From Pseudomonas fluorescens (GTDB taxonomy: Bacteria > Pseudomonadota > Gammaproteobacteria > Pseudomonadales > Pseudomonadaceae): DNA of 64,000 bases. The stretch is taken from contig NZ_LVEJ01000028.1 in the NCBI RefSeq assembly GCF_001648775.1, positions 1-64,000 on the forward strand. Reading direction: 5' to 3'. Made by a program: the position numbers and the translations under genes. The notes beneath the pieces are model-generated. The model ran no database searches, was not told the origin of the DNA, and saw only the letters and a program-made list of their open reading frames with translations. Positions 1-8,250 of this stretch are shown here, one piece after another (the first letter of the stretch is position 1; each line of letters begins with the position of its first letter).

Positions 1-88
1 CTTCGATGAACTGAAGCAACCTGCTGTCGAAACCTGCATAACTCATTGAATCTCAAGGAGTTTTCCGTTTCGACTGCGCCGGAAGTGG
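1..88 (-). other. leader region of a leftward transcript, probably rRNA operon
   Basis: Minus-strand leader downstream of the promoter at 94-121. It holds a short stem-loop (AACTCCTTG pairing imperfectly with CAATGAGTT, about 40-62) of the kind seen as boxB in rRNA antitermination leaders. No protein gene is apparent. The 16S gene itself would start beyond position 1. Confidence 0.45.
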
Positions 89-93
89 GGCGA

Positions 94-121
94 ATTATAG
101 ACACCTGAAATCTGCCGTCAA
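94..121 (-). promoter_or_regulatory. strong sigma-70 promoter, probably rRNA operon P1
   Basis: On the minus strand TTGACG (121-116) and a perfect TATAAT (99-94) are separated by 16 bp. They are followed by a GC-rich discriminator (TCGCCCC), the arrangement typical of stringently controlled stable-RNA promoters. Transcription would run left, out of the window. I recognise the downstream leader as resembling Pseudomonas rRNA operon leaders, but no rRNA sequence is inside the window, so the assignment is an inference. Confidence 0.6.
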
Positions 122-250
122 CCGTTAATTTGAGTTTTCTATCGAAAGAAGTAAAAAGCTACCTATATATAGACGCCACCACGGGGAATGCGCAATATAT
201 TGCCCAACACTCAGAACAATACCGACTCTTACACTGGACGATGCCGCGCA

Positions 251-1138
251 ATGAATGACCAACCTCGCTCTCTTGCCTCAATGCTGTTCCCGGTTGGTCT
301 GCTATTAATAGCCATGGCATCGATCCAGTCTGGCGCGTCGCTGGCCAAAAGCATGTTTCCGGTGGTCGGTGCTCAGGGGACAACCACCCTGCGATTGATC
401 TTCGCCAGCGTGATCATGCTGCTACTGCTGCGCCCATGGCGAGCAAAGCTGACCGCCAAGTCTTTACGCACAGTGATTGTCTACGGTATGGCCTTGGGCG
501 GTATGAACTTCCTCTTCTATATGTCCCTGCGCACAGTGCCATTGGGAATTGCCGTAGCCCTTGAGTTCACCGGCCCACTGGCGGTCGCTATCTATGCATC
601 GCGCCGAGCCATCGACTTTCTATGGATTGGTCTCGCCGCCATCGGGCTAATGTTGCTCATACCTACAGGCGCGACCACCAGCGGGATTGATTTGCTCGGT
701 GCAGGCTACGCGCTGGGCGCCGGTGTCTGCTGGGCGCTATATATCCTGTTCGGTCAGAAGGCCGGCGCTGACAACGGTGTCACGACCGCAGCATTGGGCG
801 TGATGATCGCCGCACTGTTCGTTGCGCCAATCGGCATCGTGCACGCCGGCGCAGCACTACTGACGCCTTCACTGATTCCTGTCGCCATCGGCGTCGCGAT
901 TCTGTCCACCGCCCTGCCCTATACCCTTGAAATGGTCGCCCTGACCCGAATACCTGCGCGCACTTTCGGCACTTTGATGAGTATTGAACCTGCGTTCGGA
1001 GCCTTGTCAGGCCTGCTGTTCCTGCAGGAATACCTCTCACTGTCACAATGGATGGCCATTCTGTGCATTATTCTGGCTTCCGTCGGCGCCACCATGACCA
1101 TGGGCAGCGCTGCCAAGCCTGTGATTGCAGCAGATTGA
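251..1138 (+). CDS. rhtA: EamA/DMT-family exporter, RhtA-like (threonine/homoserine efflux)
   Basis: 295 residues if started at the ATG at 251, which equals the length of E. coli RhtA; an upstream in-frame ATG at 188 would add 21 residues with no membrane character. The protein is almost entirely hydrophobic, with about ten predicted membrane segments in two EamA repeats. The second half carries the conserved ALPYTLEM...R and S-E-P-A-F/G-LFL-E pattern of RhtA-type proteins. It probably exports small neutral amino acids from the inner membrane. It stands alone. The substrate is inferred from the family and the exact specificity is unproven. Confidence 0.75.
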   Translation: MNDQPRSLASMLFPVGLLLIAMASIQSGASLAKSMFPVVGAQGTTTLRLIFASVIMLLLLRPWRAKLTAKSLRTVIVYGMALGGMNFLFYMSLRTVPLGIAVALEFTGPLAVAIYASRRAIDFLWIGLAAIGLMLLIPTGATTSGIDLLGAGYALGAGVCWALYILFGQKAGADNGVTTAALGVMIAALFVAPIGIVHAGAALLTPSLIPVAIGVAILSTALPYTLEMVALTRIPARTFGTLMSIEPAFGALSGLLFLQEYLSLSQWMAILCIILASVGATMTMGSAAKPVIAAD

Positions 1139-1306
1139 AACAGGATTTGACGAAGGTCTGGCAATTGGCGCTCATTTAGGCCATGTTTAGGCCCGTAACT
1201 TAATGCCAGCTATGGATTTTTTCGGACAGGGATTTCACAACGCTTAGAGCGCAAGCGAATACATGCAGACCCGAGCGCCAGACTCGCGGCTGTTATAAGG
1301 ACAGTA

Positions 1307-1588
1307 ATGAAACGAATTTTGATACTGATCGCCGTACTCGCAATTGCGGGCTGTGCGGCGACTTCGAAGACCCAGGTAAAGCACGGTAAAAAGGGGCTGC
1401 ACATCAACTGCTCGGGGCTCTCGTCCTCCTGGGACAAGTGCTACACCAGCGCAGCCAACGCCTGCGCACCGAAAGGCTATAAAGTCATCGCCAAGTCGGG
1501 CGATAGCGTAGAGGAGCCAGGTGACTATCCGTTCGGTCTCAACCCTGCCGGCTACACCAGCCGCAGCATGATCGTCATCTGCAAATAG
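1307..1588 (+). CDS. small putative lipoprotein
   Basis: 93 residues. The N-terminus MKRILILIAVLAIAGC is a typical type II signal peptide with lipobox (AIAGC), so the mature protein should be lipid-anchored at Cys16. The mature part is about 78 residues and has four further cysteines (SGLSSSWDKC, NACAP and a C-terminal ICK), which suggests disulfides. I do not recognise a specific family; small cysteine-containing lipoproteins of this shape occur in Pseudomonas. It ends 1 bp before the convergent TetR gene. Confidence 0.65.
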   Translation: MKRILILIAVLAIAGCAATSKTQVKHGKKGLHINCSGLSSSWDKCYTSAANACAPKGYKVIAKSGDSVEEPGDYPFGLNPAGYTSRSMIVICK

Positions 1589-1589
1589 A

Positions 1590-2153
1590 TCAGCGCTGGC
1601 CGTTGAGCTGGCGATCGATCTCATCATGGCTGGACTTCAGCACTTTGCGCTGAATGTCCGGCGTGGCCAACATACGCGCCACCACCAATGCCCCGACGCA
1701 TTGCGACAAAATCGACCACGCCAGACTGTCGCTCTGCAGAATCTGCGCCCAGCTTTCCTGAAGCCGACAAATCCACAACTCGGCCTGCTCACGCACCTCT
1801 ACCTCGGAACGGGCAATTTCCGCACCCAACGCTGGCAAAGCACAGCCCGCCTCAGGCTGCTCGACATGGGACATGCTCAAGTAATGTTTGAGGCAGCGCT
1901 GCAGTCGCTCTCGATCTTCCACGCCCTGCCCACCCAGTCGCTCCAGACTTTGGCACAACTCGCGCTCGACGATTGCCGTAAACAGCGCATCCTTCGAAGA
2001 AAAGTGGCTATAGAACGCCGCACCACTCAAGCCGATCGCCTTCATCAAACCATCGACGCCCACCGTGGAAAACCCGGAGCGCTTTGCCGACAGCGCACTG
2101 CTCTGCAATAGCTTTTCCCGGGTTTCCAGCTTGTGACTGGCTGAGTAACGCAT
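1590..2153 (-). CDS. TetR/AcrR-family transcriptional regulator
   Basis: 187 residues with an N-terminal TetR helix-turn-helix at about residues 10-55 (KLETREKLLQSS ... GLSGAAFYSHFSSKDALF). The C-terminal ligand domain is helical and of low conservation. The gene is divergent from the SDR gene at 2246. The spacer between the two holds a perfect 14-bp palindrome and a related half-site, so this protein most likely represses the SDR/isomerase pair and possibly itself. The effector is unknown. Confidence 0.85.
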   Translation of the reverse strand: MRYSASHKLETREKLLQSSALSAKRSGFSTVGVDGLMKAIGLSGAAFYSHFSSKDALFTAIVERELCQSLERLGGQGVEDRERLQRCLKHYLSMSHVEQPEAGCALPALGAEIARSEVEVREQAELWICRLQESWAQILQSDSLAWSILSQCVGALVVARMLATPDIQRKVLKSSHDEIDRQLNGQR

Positions 2154-2202
2154 GTGTCTGACCTCGAATTTGCTCGCCTTGACGTTGCCCGAATCCTAGC
2201 AT

Positions 2203-2229
2203 AACGTTCGTTCACTTAACGATCGTTAA
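2203..2229. promoter_or_regulatory. putative TetR operator, palindrome plus related site
   Basis: TTAACGATCGTTAA (2216-2229) is a perfect 14-bp palindrome. The neighbouring AACGTTCGTT (2203-2212) is a near copy of its core AACGATCGTT. Both lie between the divergent TetR and SDR genes, as expected for a dimeric repressor operator. Confidence 0.55.
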
Positions 2230-2245
2230 CCAAAGGGAATCACCC

Positions 2246-2974
2246 ATGAATAACAAGAAGGTCGTATTGGTGGTCGGGGCTGGCGACGCAACGGGCGGGG
2301 CCATTGCCAAGCGTTTTGCCAAAGAAGGATTCATTGCCTGTGTCACCCGCCGCAGCGCCGACAAACTTCAGCCACTGGTAGACGCAATCACCGCAGAGGG
2401 CGGCGAAGCTCACGGTTTTGCCTGCGATGCGCGCAAGGAAGAAGACGTCATCGCATTGATCGAAGACATCGAGACCCGCCTCGGCCCTATCGAGGCGTTT
2501 GTCTTTAACATCGGCGCCAATGTGCCCTGCAGCATTCTCGAAGAGACCGCACGCAAGTATTTCAAGATCTGGGAAATGGCCTGTTTCTCAGGCTTTCTCA
2601 ATGCCCGCGAAGTGGCCAAGCGCATGGTGACCCGTCAACGCGGCACGATCCTGTTTACCGGCGCCACTGCCGGGCTGCGCGGTGCTGCCGGATTCGCCGC
2701 CTTTGCCGGCGCCAAGCACGGCATCCGCGCATTGGCACAAAGCATGGCGCGAGAATTGGGACCGATGAATATCCACGTTGCCCATGTGGTCGTCGATGGC
2801 GCAATCGATACCGACTTCATTCGTAACAGCTTCCCGGAAAAATACGCCACCAAAGACCAGGACGGCATACTCAACCCCGAACACATTGCTGAAAACTACT
2901 GGTACTTGCACTGTCAGCCACGGGACGCCTGGACGTTCGAACTGGATCTGCGCCCCTGGAACGAACGCTGGTAA
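2246..2974 (+). CDS. SDR-family oxidoreductase with altered active site
   Basis: 242 residues, normal for classical SDRs. The nucleotide-binding loop is GAGDATGGAIAKRF near residues 11-24 and the NNAG region reads FNIGAN. The position of the catalytic Tyr in Y-x3-K is Phe153, with Lys157 kept (F-A-G-A-K), and the catalytic Ser region reads TGAT. It may bind NAD(P) but cannot use the usual Tyr acid/base mechanism. It lies downstream of a TetR operator and 34 bp before the next gene, so the two probably form an operon. The ribosome-binding site is AAAGGGAAT. The substrate is unknown. Confidence 0.8.
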   Translation: MNNKKVVLVVGAGDATGGAIAKRFAKEGFIACVTRRSADKLQPLVDAITAEGGEAHGFACDARKEEDVIALIEDIETRLGPIEAFVFNIGANVPCSILEETARKYFKIWEMACFSGFLNAREVAKRMVTRQRGTILFTGATAGLRGAAGFAAFAGAKHGIRALAQSMARELGPMNIHVAHVVVDGAIDTDFIRNSFPEKYATKDQDGILNPEHIAENYWYLHCQPRDAWTFELDLRPWNERW

Positions 2975-3008
2975 GCCCCTCCATAACAATAAATAGAGAG
3001 AAGCGATA

Positions 3009-3605
3009 ATGCGTAAAACCGTGGAGTTTTATTTCGACCTCGGCAGCCCTGCCACTTATCTGGCCTACACCCAGTTGCCCAAGCTGTGCGCCGAAACCGA
3101 CAGTGAACTGATCTACATTCCAATGCTGTTGGGCGGTGTGTTCAAAGCCACCGGCAACGCATCGCCGGCGATGATCCCGGCCAAGGGCCGCTACATGTTT
3201 GAGGACCTGGATCGCTACGCCAAACGTTATGGCGTGCCGTTGAAATTCAATCCGCACTTTCCGATCAATACCCTGATGCTGATGCGTGCGGTGACCGGCA
3301 TTCAATTGCGCCAGCCCGAGCGTTTTCCGGCGTTTATCGATTGTTTGTTTAAAGGTCTTTGGGTGGATGGCCGGCCGCTTGATGAACCGGCAACCGTCGC
3401 AGCATTGTTGAGCGAGCACGGCTTCGATCCCGCAGAAGTCTTGGCGCTGACCAACGACGAAACGGTTAAAACCGCATTGAAAGACAATACCGAGACGGCG
3501 ATTAAACGTGGAGTTTTCGGTGCGCCGAGCATGTTTATCGGCAAGCAGATGTTCTTCGGCCAGGATCGTCTCGACTTTGTCGAAGAAGCTTTGCGCCAGG
3601 CCTGA
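3009..3605 (+). CDS. DsbA-fold 2-hydroxychromene-2-carboxylate isomerase-like protein
   Basis: 198 residues. It starts with the HCCA isomerase/kappa-GST signature YFDLGSPATYLA (residues 8-19), in which Ser replaces the DsbA CxxC motif. The C-terminus carries the family motif GVFGAPSMFIG...FFGQDRL. Enzymes of this family use glutathione in aromatic ring degradation, or act as GST-like isomerases. A good ribosome-binding site (AGAGAGAAG) precedes the ATG. Co-transcription with the SDR gene suggests a small detoxification or catabolic unit. The real substrate is not evident. Confidence 0.8.
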   Translation: MRKTVEFYFDLGSPATYLAYTQLPKLCAETDSELIYIPMLLGGVFKATGNASPAMIPAKGRYMFEDLDRYAKRYGVPLKFNPHFPINTLMLMRAVTGIQLRQPERFPAFIDCLFKGLWVDGRPLDEPATVAALLSEHGFDPAEVLALTNDETVKTALKDNTETAIKRGVFGAPSMFIGKQMFFGQDRLDFVEEALRQA

Positions 3606-3615
3606 ATCAAGCGAA

Positions 3616-3647
3616 GAACTCAGGCGCCAAAATAAGCGCCTGAGTTC
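3616..3647. terminator. hairpin between convergent genes
   Basis: GAACTCAGGCGC (3616-3627) pairs with GCGCCTGAGTTC (3636-3647), a 12-bp perfect stem with an 8-nt loop. It sits exactly between the converging isomerase and aminopeptidase genes and probably ends both transcripts. There is no strong T-run. Confidence 0.65.
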
Positions 3648-3654
3648 AAGTCGG

Positions 3655-5463
3655 TCAGATTGCCACAGTACGGGCGTTCAACCATTGCAGCGCTGCACCG
3701 TCGAGCAACGGACTCAAACGCTCACGCACTTCTGCGTGGTAGGCGTTGAACCACTGCTTCTCTTCCTGCGTCAGCAGTTCAGGCAGCAGGCAACGCGTGT
3801 CGATCGGGCACAGCGTCAAGGTTTCAAACTTGAGGAATTCGCCGAACTCGCTACTCCCCGCCTCGCGGTTCATCGCCAGGTTTTCGATGCGCACGCCCCA
3901 ACGGCCCGGACGATAAGTACCCGGCTCGATGGATGTGATCATCCCCGCTTGCATGGCCGTTTGCGGCGCGGGTGCGGCCTGATAGGCAATGACTTGCGGC
4001 CCCTCGTGAACATTGAGGAAATACCCGACGCCGTGACCGGTGCCGTGACCGTAATCGACGCTTTCAGCCCAGATCGGCGCTCGCGCGATGGCATCGAGCA
4101 GCGGCGACAGAATGCCTTTCGGGAACTGCGCGCGCGACAAGGCAATCACGCCTTTCAACACGCGCGTGCAATCGCGCTTTTGCTCTTCAGTTGGCGTACC
4201 GACCGGCACCATGCGGGTGATATCGGTGGTGCCCCCCAGGTATTGCCCACCCGAGTCGATCAGCAACAGACCGTCGCCCTCGATCACCGCGTGTTCTTCT
4301 TCGGTGGCATGGTAGTGCGGCATCGCGCCATTGGCGTTAAACGCGGCAATCGTGTTGAAGCTCAGCGAAACGTAATCCGGACGACGCTCACGGGCAGCGG
4401 TGAGTTTTTCGTCGATGGTCAACTCGGTAATGCGCTCGCGGCCCCAGGCGGATTCCAGCCAAGCGAAGAATTCGCACAGCGCTGCCCCATCCTGCTCCAT
4501 GGCTTTGCGGATGTGTTGCGCGTCGGCTTCACTTTTCTGCGATTTGGCCAGGGTCGTTGGATTCAGACCTTCAACCAGCGTCACGCCGTTGTCGAGGTTA
4601 TCCAGCAAACCGCTGGTAACGCGCGCCGGATCGACCAGCAAACTCGCACCACTCGGCACCGCTCGCAGGGCATCGGCAACTTCGCTGTAATCACGCAGCG
4701 TCACGCCATCCTTCTCCAGCACAGCACGCAGGTCAGCATCGACCTTGCTCAACGCGACGAATAGCGTGGCCTGTTGTTGATTGATCAACGCAAACGAAAC
4801 AAACACCGGGTTGAACGATACATCACCGCCACGCAGGTTAAACAACCAGGCGATGTCGTCGAGGGTCGCGATGAAGTGCCAATCGGCACCGCGTTCCTGC
4901 AAGGTTGCGCGCAGCTTGGCGAGTTTTTCGCCACGGCTGACGGTCGCTTGCGGCGGCAGATGTTGATAGATCGCTGCGTTCGGCAGGCTTGGGCGATCAT
5001 TCCAGACTTCATTCAACAGATCGATGTCGGTACGCAAGCGAGCGCCGCGCGCTTCAAGCTTGCTGCTCAAGGTGCGTGCCGACGCCACGGCCATCACCGC
5101 ACCGTCCACCGCAACCACGCCATCTTCCGGCGTCTGCTCGGCCAACCAGTCCAGCGGGCTCGGTTGACCCGGCTGCAACTTGACCAGTTCGATGCCGCTG
5201 CCGTTGAGTTCCTTGCTCGCCTGTTCCCAGTACCGACTGTCGGCCCAGACGCCGGCGAAATCAGCGGTGACAATCAACGTGCCGACCGAGCCATGGAAAC
5301 CCGAGAGCCACTGGCGGCCCTGCCAGTAACCCGGCAAATACTCCGACAAATGCGGGTCGGCGGACGGCACCAACAACGCATGGATGCCCTCGCGGCGCAT
5401 CAGTTCACGGGTGTGCGCCAGGCGCTGGGGCACCGATCCTTCGGTCGAGGTCTGGGTACTCAT
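3655..5463 (-). CDS. Xaa-Pro aminopeptidase, M24B family
   Basis: 602 residues, the long three-domain aminopeptidase P type. Two creatinase-like N-terminal domains are followed by a pita-bread catalytic domain from about residue 310. The metal ligands are visible: Asp in LLLIDSGG (near 403) and in TTDITR (near 414), His in HGTGHGVG (near 475), Glu in SIEPGTY (near 511) and in RIENLA (near 524). It removes an N-terminal residue next to proline and is cytoplasmic. Of the two tandem ATG codons, the second (5463) has better spacing from AGGAG. Confidence 0.9.
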   Translation of the reverse strand: MSTQTSTEGSVPQRLAHTRELMRREGIHALLVPSADPHLSEYLPGYWQGRQWLSGFHGSVGTLIVTADFAGVWADSRYWEQASKELNGSGIELVKLQPGQPSPLDWLAEQTPEDGVVAVDGAVMAVASARTLSSKLEARGARLRTDIDLLNEVWNDRPSLPNAAIYQHLPPQATVSRGEKLAKLRATLQERGADWHFIATLDDIAWLFNLRGGDVSFNPVFVSFALINQQQATLFVALSKVDADLRAVLEKDGVTLRDYSEVADALRAVPSGASLLVDPARVTSGLLDNLDNGVTLVEGLNPTTLAKSQKSEADAQHIRKAMEQDGAALCEFFAWLESAWGRERITELTIDEKLTAARERRPDYVSLSFNTIAAFNANGAMPHYHATEEEHAVIEGDGLLLIDSGGQYLGGTTDITRMVPVGTPTEEQKRDCTRVLKGVIALSRAQFPKGILSPLLDAIARAPIWAESVDYGHGTGHGVGYFLNVHEGPQVIAYQAAPAPQTAMQAGMITSIEPGTYRPGRWGVRIENLAMNREAGSSEFGEFLKFETLTLCPIDTRCLLPELLTQEEKQWFNAYHAEVRERLSPLLDGAALQWLNARTVAI

Positions 5464-5518
5464 CATGTCTCCTGCTAATCACTTCATCGTTATTGTTCGT
5501 AGCCGTTAGGTCGGCGGT

Positions 5519-6685
5519 TTAAAGCCCTGTCGCCCAGAATGCCGGAGCACTGGCGCAGGCGGTTTTGATCAGTTCGCAAGCCTTGTCGATATCCTCGGCG
5601 GTGGTGAAGCGGCCGAGGCTCAAGCGAATGGTGCGCCCGGCCAGTTGCGCGTCATGCCCCAGCGCCAGCAGCACGTGGGATGGCGCGTTGCTCGCGGAGT
5701 TACAGGCCGAGGTGGCGGAAAATGCGATCGAATGGCTCAGTGCCGCGCTGTTGAATTCGCCCTCGCTGAAGGTCAGGCTCAAGGTGTGCGGGATGCGCTG
5801 GCTGGCGCTGCCGTTGAGGCGCACACCCGGCAAGCTCAACAGTTGTTCGAGGAGGCGCTCACGCAAGGCGACGATGGTTTTTTTCTCAACGTCAAATGCC
5901 ACGGCTGCCAAGGCAAACGCCGCGCCCATGCCGGCAATCTGATGGGTTGCCAAGGTCCCGGAGCGCAAACCACCTTCGTGACCGCCGCCGTGAATCTGCG
6001 CCTGCAAACGCTGTTGCGCCCGCGGGCCGACATACAGCGCGCCGATACCTTTGGGGCCATAGAGTTTGTGCGCCGAAAAGGACATCAGATCGACCGGCCA
6101 CTGCGCCAGATCGATCGCCACTTTGCCAGCGCCTTGTGCGGCATCGACATGAAACAGCGCTTCGCGGCTGCGCACCACTTCGCCAATTGCTTGAATATCG
6201 TTGACCGTGCCGAGTTCGTTGTTGACCAGCATCAGTGACACCAGAAAGGTGTCCTCGCGCATCGCTTCACTGACCGCTTGCGCGGTGATCAGGCCCTCTG
6301 CGTCCGGCACCAGATATGTCACGGCAATGCCGGCGTCCTGCAATTGGCGGGCGGTATCGAGGATGGCCTTGTGTTCAATCTGGCTGGTGATGATATGGCC
6401 GCCGGACACGCCGCGCGCCTGGGCCACACCTTTCAGGGCAAGGTTGTTGGATTCGGTGGCACCGGAGGTCCAGACAATCTGCTGAGCCTGCGCGCCGACC
6501 AGTTCGGCGACTTGTTGCCGGGCCTGCTCGACCGTGTGCCGGGCCTGCTGGCCAAACGCGTGGGAGCTGGAGGCCGGGTTGCCGAAGTTACCGTGAAACC
6601 CCAGACACTCGATCATCACCTGGATGACCCGCTCGTCCACCGGGGTGGTGGCGGCGTAATCGAAATACAACGGACGTGTGTTCAT
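5519..6685 (-). CDS. cysteine desulfurase, IscS/NifS family
   Basis: 388 residues, a PLP enzyme of aminotransferase class V. It begins LYFDYAATTPVDERV and has the TSGATESNNLA loop. The PLP lysine is in SFSAHKLYGPKG (near 204) and the catalytic cysteine in SATSACNSAS (near 328). It converts cysteine to alanine and passes persulfide to acceptors. It is not next to iscU/iscA/hscBA, so it is an extra IscS-like copy rather than the housekeeping isc gene. It lies about 50 bp downstream of no obvious partner and may share a transcript with the aminopeptidase gene. Confidence 0.88.
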   Translation of the reverse strand: MNTRPLYFDYAATTPVDERVIQVMIECLGFHGNFGNPASSSHAFGQQARHTVEQARQQVAELVGAQAQQIVWTSGATESNNLALKGVAQARGVSGGHIITSQIEHKAILDTARQLQDAGIAVTYLVPDAEGLITAQAVSEAMREDTFLVSLMLVNNELGTVNDIQAIGEVVRSREALFHVDAAQGAGKVAIDLAQWPVDLMSFSAHKLYGPKGIGALYVGPRAQQRLQAQIHGGGHEGGLRSGTLATHQIAGMGAAFALAAVAFDVEKKTIVALRERLLEQLLSLPGVRLNGSASQRIPHTLSLTFSEGEFNSAALSHSIAFSATSACNSASNAPSHVLLALGHDAQLAGRTIRLSLGRFTTAEDIDKACELIKTACASAPAFWATGL

Positions 6686-6890
6686 AAAAAGACTCGCAGA
6701 GCGTGTTCCGGGATCAGGAGGCTCGTGTCTGCAAACGGCACAGCGCAGCCTTGTGAGCGGCGCGTCGGTTCGAGAGCGTCATCAATACCTGATCGGATGC
6801 CGTTAAAGAAGAACAACTTCATTCAAAGTGCGTAGGAACGCTCCTGAAGTCGAGCTTAACAGGCATCGGGCCGGCGATTGAAGCAATGCG

Positions 6891-7505
6891 TCAGCTAAAG
6901 CTTTCGAGAAGTAACGGGTACAGCGAAATCACCAACAGCGCCGCCATGCCCCAGTTGAACACGCGCAGCCAGCGTGGCTCCTTCAAGACATTGCGCAGCA
7001 AGGTGCCGCACGCGGCCCAGACGCCGACACTCGGCAGGTTGATGATGGCGAACACTGCGGCAATGATCACCACATTGGTGAAATAACCCTGCATCGGCGT
7101 GTAAGTGCTGATGGCGCCAATGGCCATGATCCACGCCTTGGGATTGACCCACTGAAACGCGGCGGCGCCCAGGTAGCTGATCGGTTTCGCCTCGCCATCG
7201 ACGCTGTCGCCGACCGGCCCCGAGTGGGCAATCTTCCACGCCAGATACAGCAGATACGCCGCGCCGACATAGCGCAGCACCGTATAAAGAATCGGATAGG
7301 TCTGAAACACCGCGCCCAGGCCAAAGCCCACAGCCACCACCAGAACGAAGAAACCGCAGGTGATACCGAGCATGTGCGCAATGGTGCGTTTAAAGCCGAA
7401 GTTAACGCCCGATGCCAGCAACATGGTGTTGTTCGGCCCCGGCGTAATCGAGGTGACAAGGGCAAACAGGGCAAAGCCCAACAGCAGATCAAGCGAGAGG
7501 GTCAT
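6891..7505 (-). CDS. LysE/RhtB-family amino acid exporter
   Basis: 204 residues with about six membrane segments. The N-terminal LysE signature SITPGPNNTMLLASGVNFG occurs at residues 19-37. It probably exports an amino acid or similar metabolite across the inner membrane. The middle loop is short (GPVGDSVDGEAKP) and is followed by FQWVNPKAW, typical for the family. It is monocistronic on the minus strand. The substrate cannot be read from the sequence. Confidence 0.88.
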   Translation of the reverse strand: MTLSLDLLLGFALFALVTSITPGPNNTMLLASGVNFGFKRTIAHMLGITCGFFVLVVAVGFGLGAVFQTYPILYTVLRYVGAAYLLYLAWKIAHSGPVGDSVDGEAKPISYLGAAAFQWVNPKAWIMAIGAISTYTPMQGYFTNVVIIAAVFAIINLPSVGVWAACGTLLRNVLKEPRWLRVFNWGMAALLVISLYPLLLESFS

Positions 7506-7605
7506 GGCGGAAGTCCGGCAGGGTCATTCAGGTGTTGACCCTATCCCACCCCGCGCAGCAAACCCACGGACAGTTAGGTAAAACTTCCAGCAGTACAGTT
7601 TGTTT

Positions 7606-7863
7606 TCAGCTCGGACGACCGTGCAGCTGTACGGCACGCTCAGCGCTCATTTCAGCTTTCTTGTCGAATGGCGTCTGGCCAAGCAATTGGGCTTTTTTCG
7701 CGTGGTATTCGTCGAAGGACAAGCCACTTCGGTTCAGTGCCTCCATCGCCAGTTCGCGGGATTCTTCTGCGCTGTAGGGGCGCAGTTCCGGGGAAACATG
7801 GCTGGCACAACCGGCGAGTACGGAGACAGCGAGCAGCAGGGAAACAGTCAGTAAACGATTCAT
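7606..7863 (-). CDS. small putative lipoprotein
   Basis: 85 residues. The N-terminus MNRLLTVSLLLAVSVLAGC ends in a perfect lipobox (VLAGC), giving a mature protein anchored at Cys19. The mature part is short, charged and predicted helical (AEESRELAMEALNRSGLSFDEYHAKKAQLLGQ), resembling small Pseudomonas envelope lipoproteins of unknown function. It stands alone, with a 387-bp gap before the msu operon. Confidence 0.75.
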   Translation of the reverse strand: MNRLLTVSLLLAVSVLAGCASHVSPELRPYSAEESRELAMEALNRSGLSFDEYHAKKAQLLGQTPFDKKAEMSAERAVQLHGRPS

Positions 7864-8063
7864 GGGGGCGTCCTGGCGAGCAGTGGGAGTCGATGGAGAA
7901 AGGCTACGCCCGTGGGCGTTCGCGCAAAAATCAACGCTCTCAATAGTGGCTATCAGGAAATCGACACTGCCGGGGCATATCTCCTAAAGATCTATAAATA
8001 TCGAATAACGTTCTTTTACGGAATAACAAACAGCCTTTATAACTGCCTCCATGTGCTGAGCAC

Positions 8064-8085
8064 TGTTGCTACAGCAACTGTTGCT
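8064..8085 (+). promoter_or_regulatory. putative enhancer (UAS) for a sigma-54 activator
   Basis: GTTGCTACAGCAAC (8065-8078) is an inverted repeat, and TGTTGCT occurs twice (8064-8070 and 8079-8085). The site lies about 95-110 bp upstream of the -24/-12 promoter, a usual distance for an enhancer-binding protein such as SfnR. The rest of the 7864-8250 gap shows no gene. Confidence 0.45.
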
Positions 8086-8177
8086 CTGCCAACACTGATT
8101 CAACAAAGCGCCCGGTTACTCACAGAGGTGACCGCCACGCTAACGCTCAAGGCCTTGTAAACCGGGGCTTCCAGGAG

Positions 8178-8194
8178 TTGGTACAGCGCTTGCT
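8178..8194 (+). promoter_or_regulatory. sigma-54 (-24/-12) promoter for msuEDC-sfnR
   Basis: TTGGTACAGCGCTTGCT matches the sigma-54 consensus TTGGCAC-N5-TTGCT, with GG (8180-8181) and GC (8192-8193) exactly 10 bp apart. Transcription should start near 8205, about 45 bp before msuE. This fits the sigma-54 activator encoded at the end of the same operon. Confidence 0.75.
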
Positions 8195-8250
8195 CTGACC
8201 CGGTGACTTACTCACTGCTCGCTGAGCAACTGTTGAAAAAGGAACTGAAC

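Noticed and set aside
3508..5478. Long plus-strand frames opposite the aminopeptidase P gene
   Set aside because: No recognisable motif; the complementary strand encodes a complete M24B enzyme with all metal ligands.
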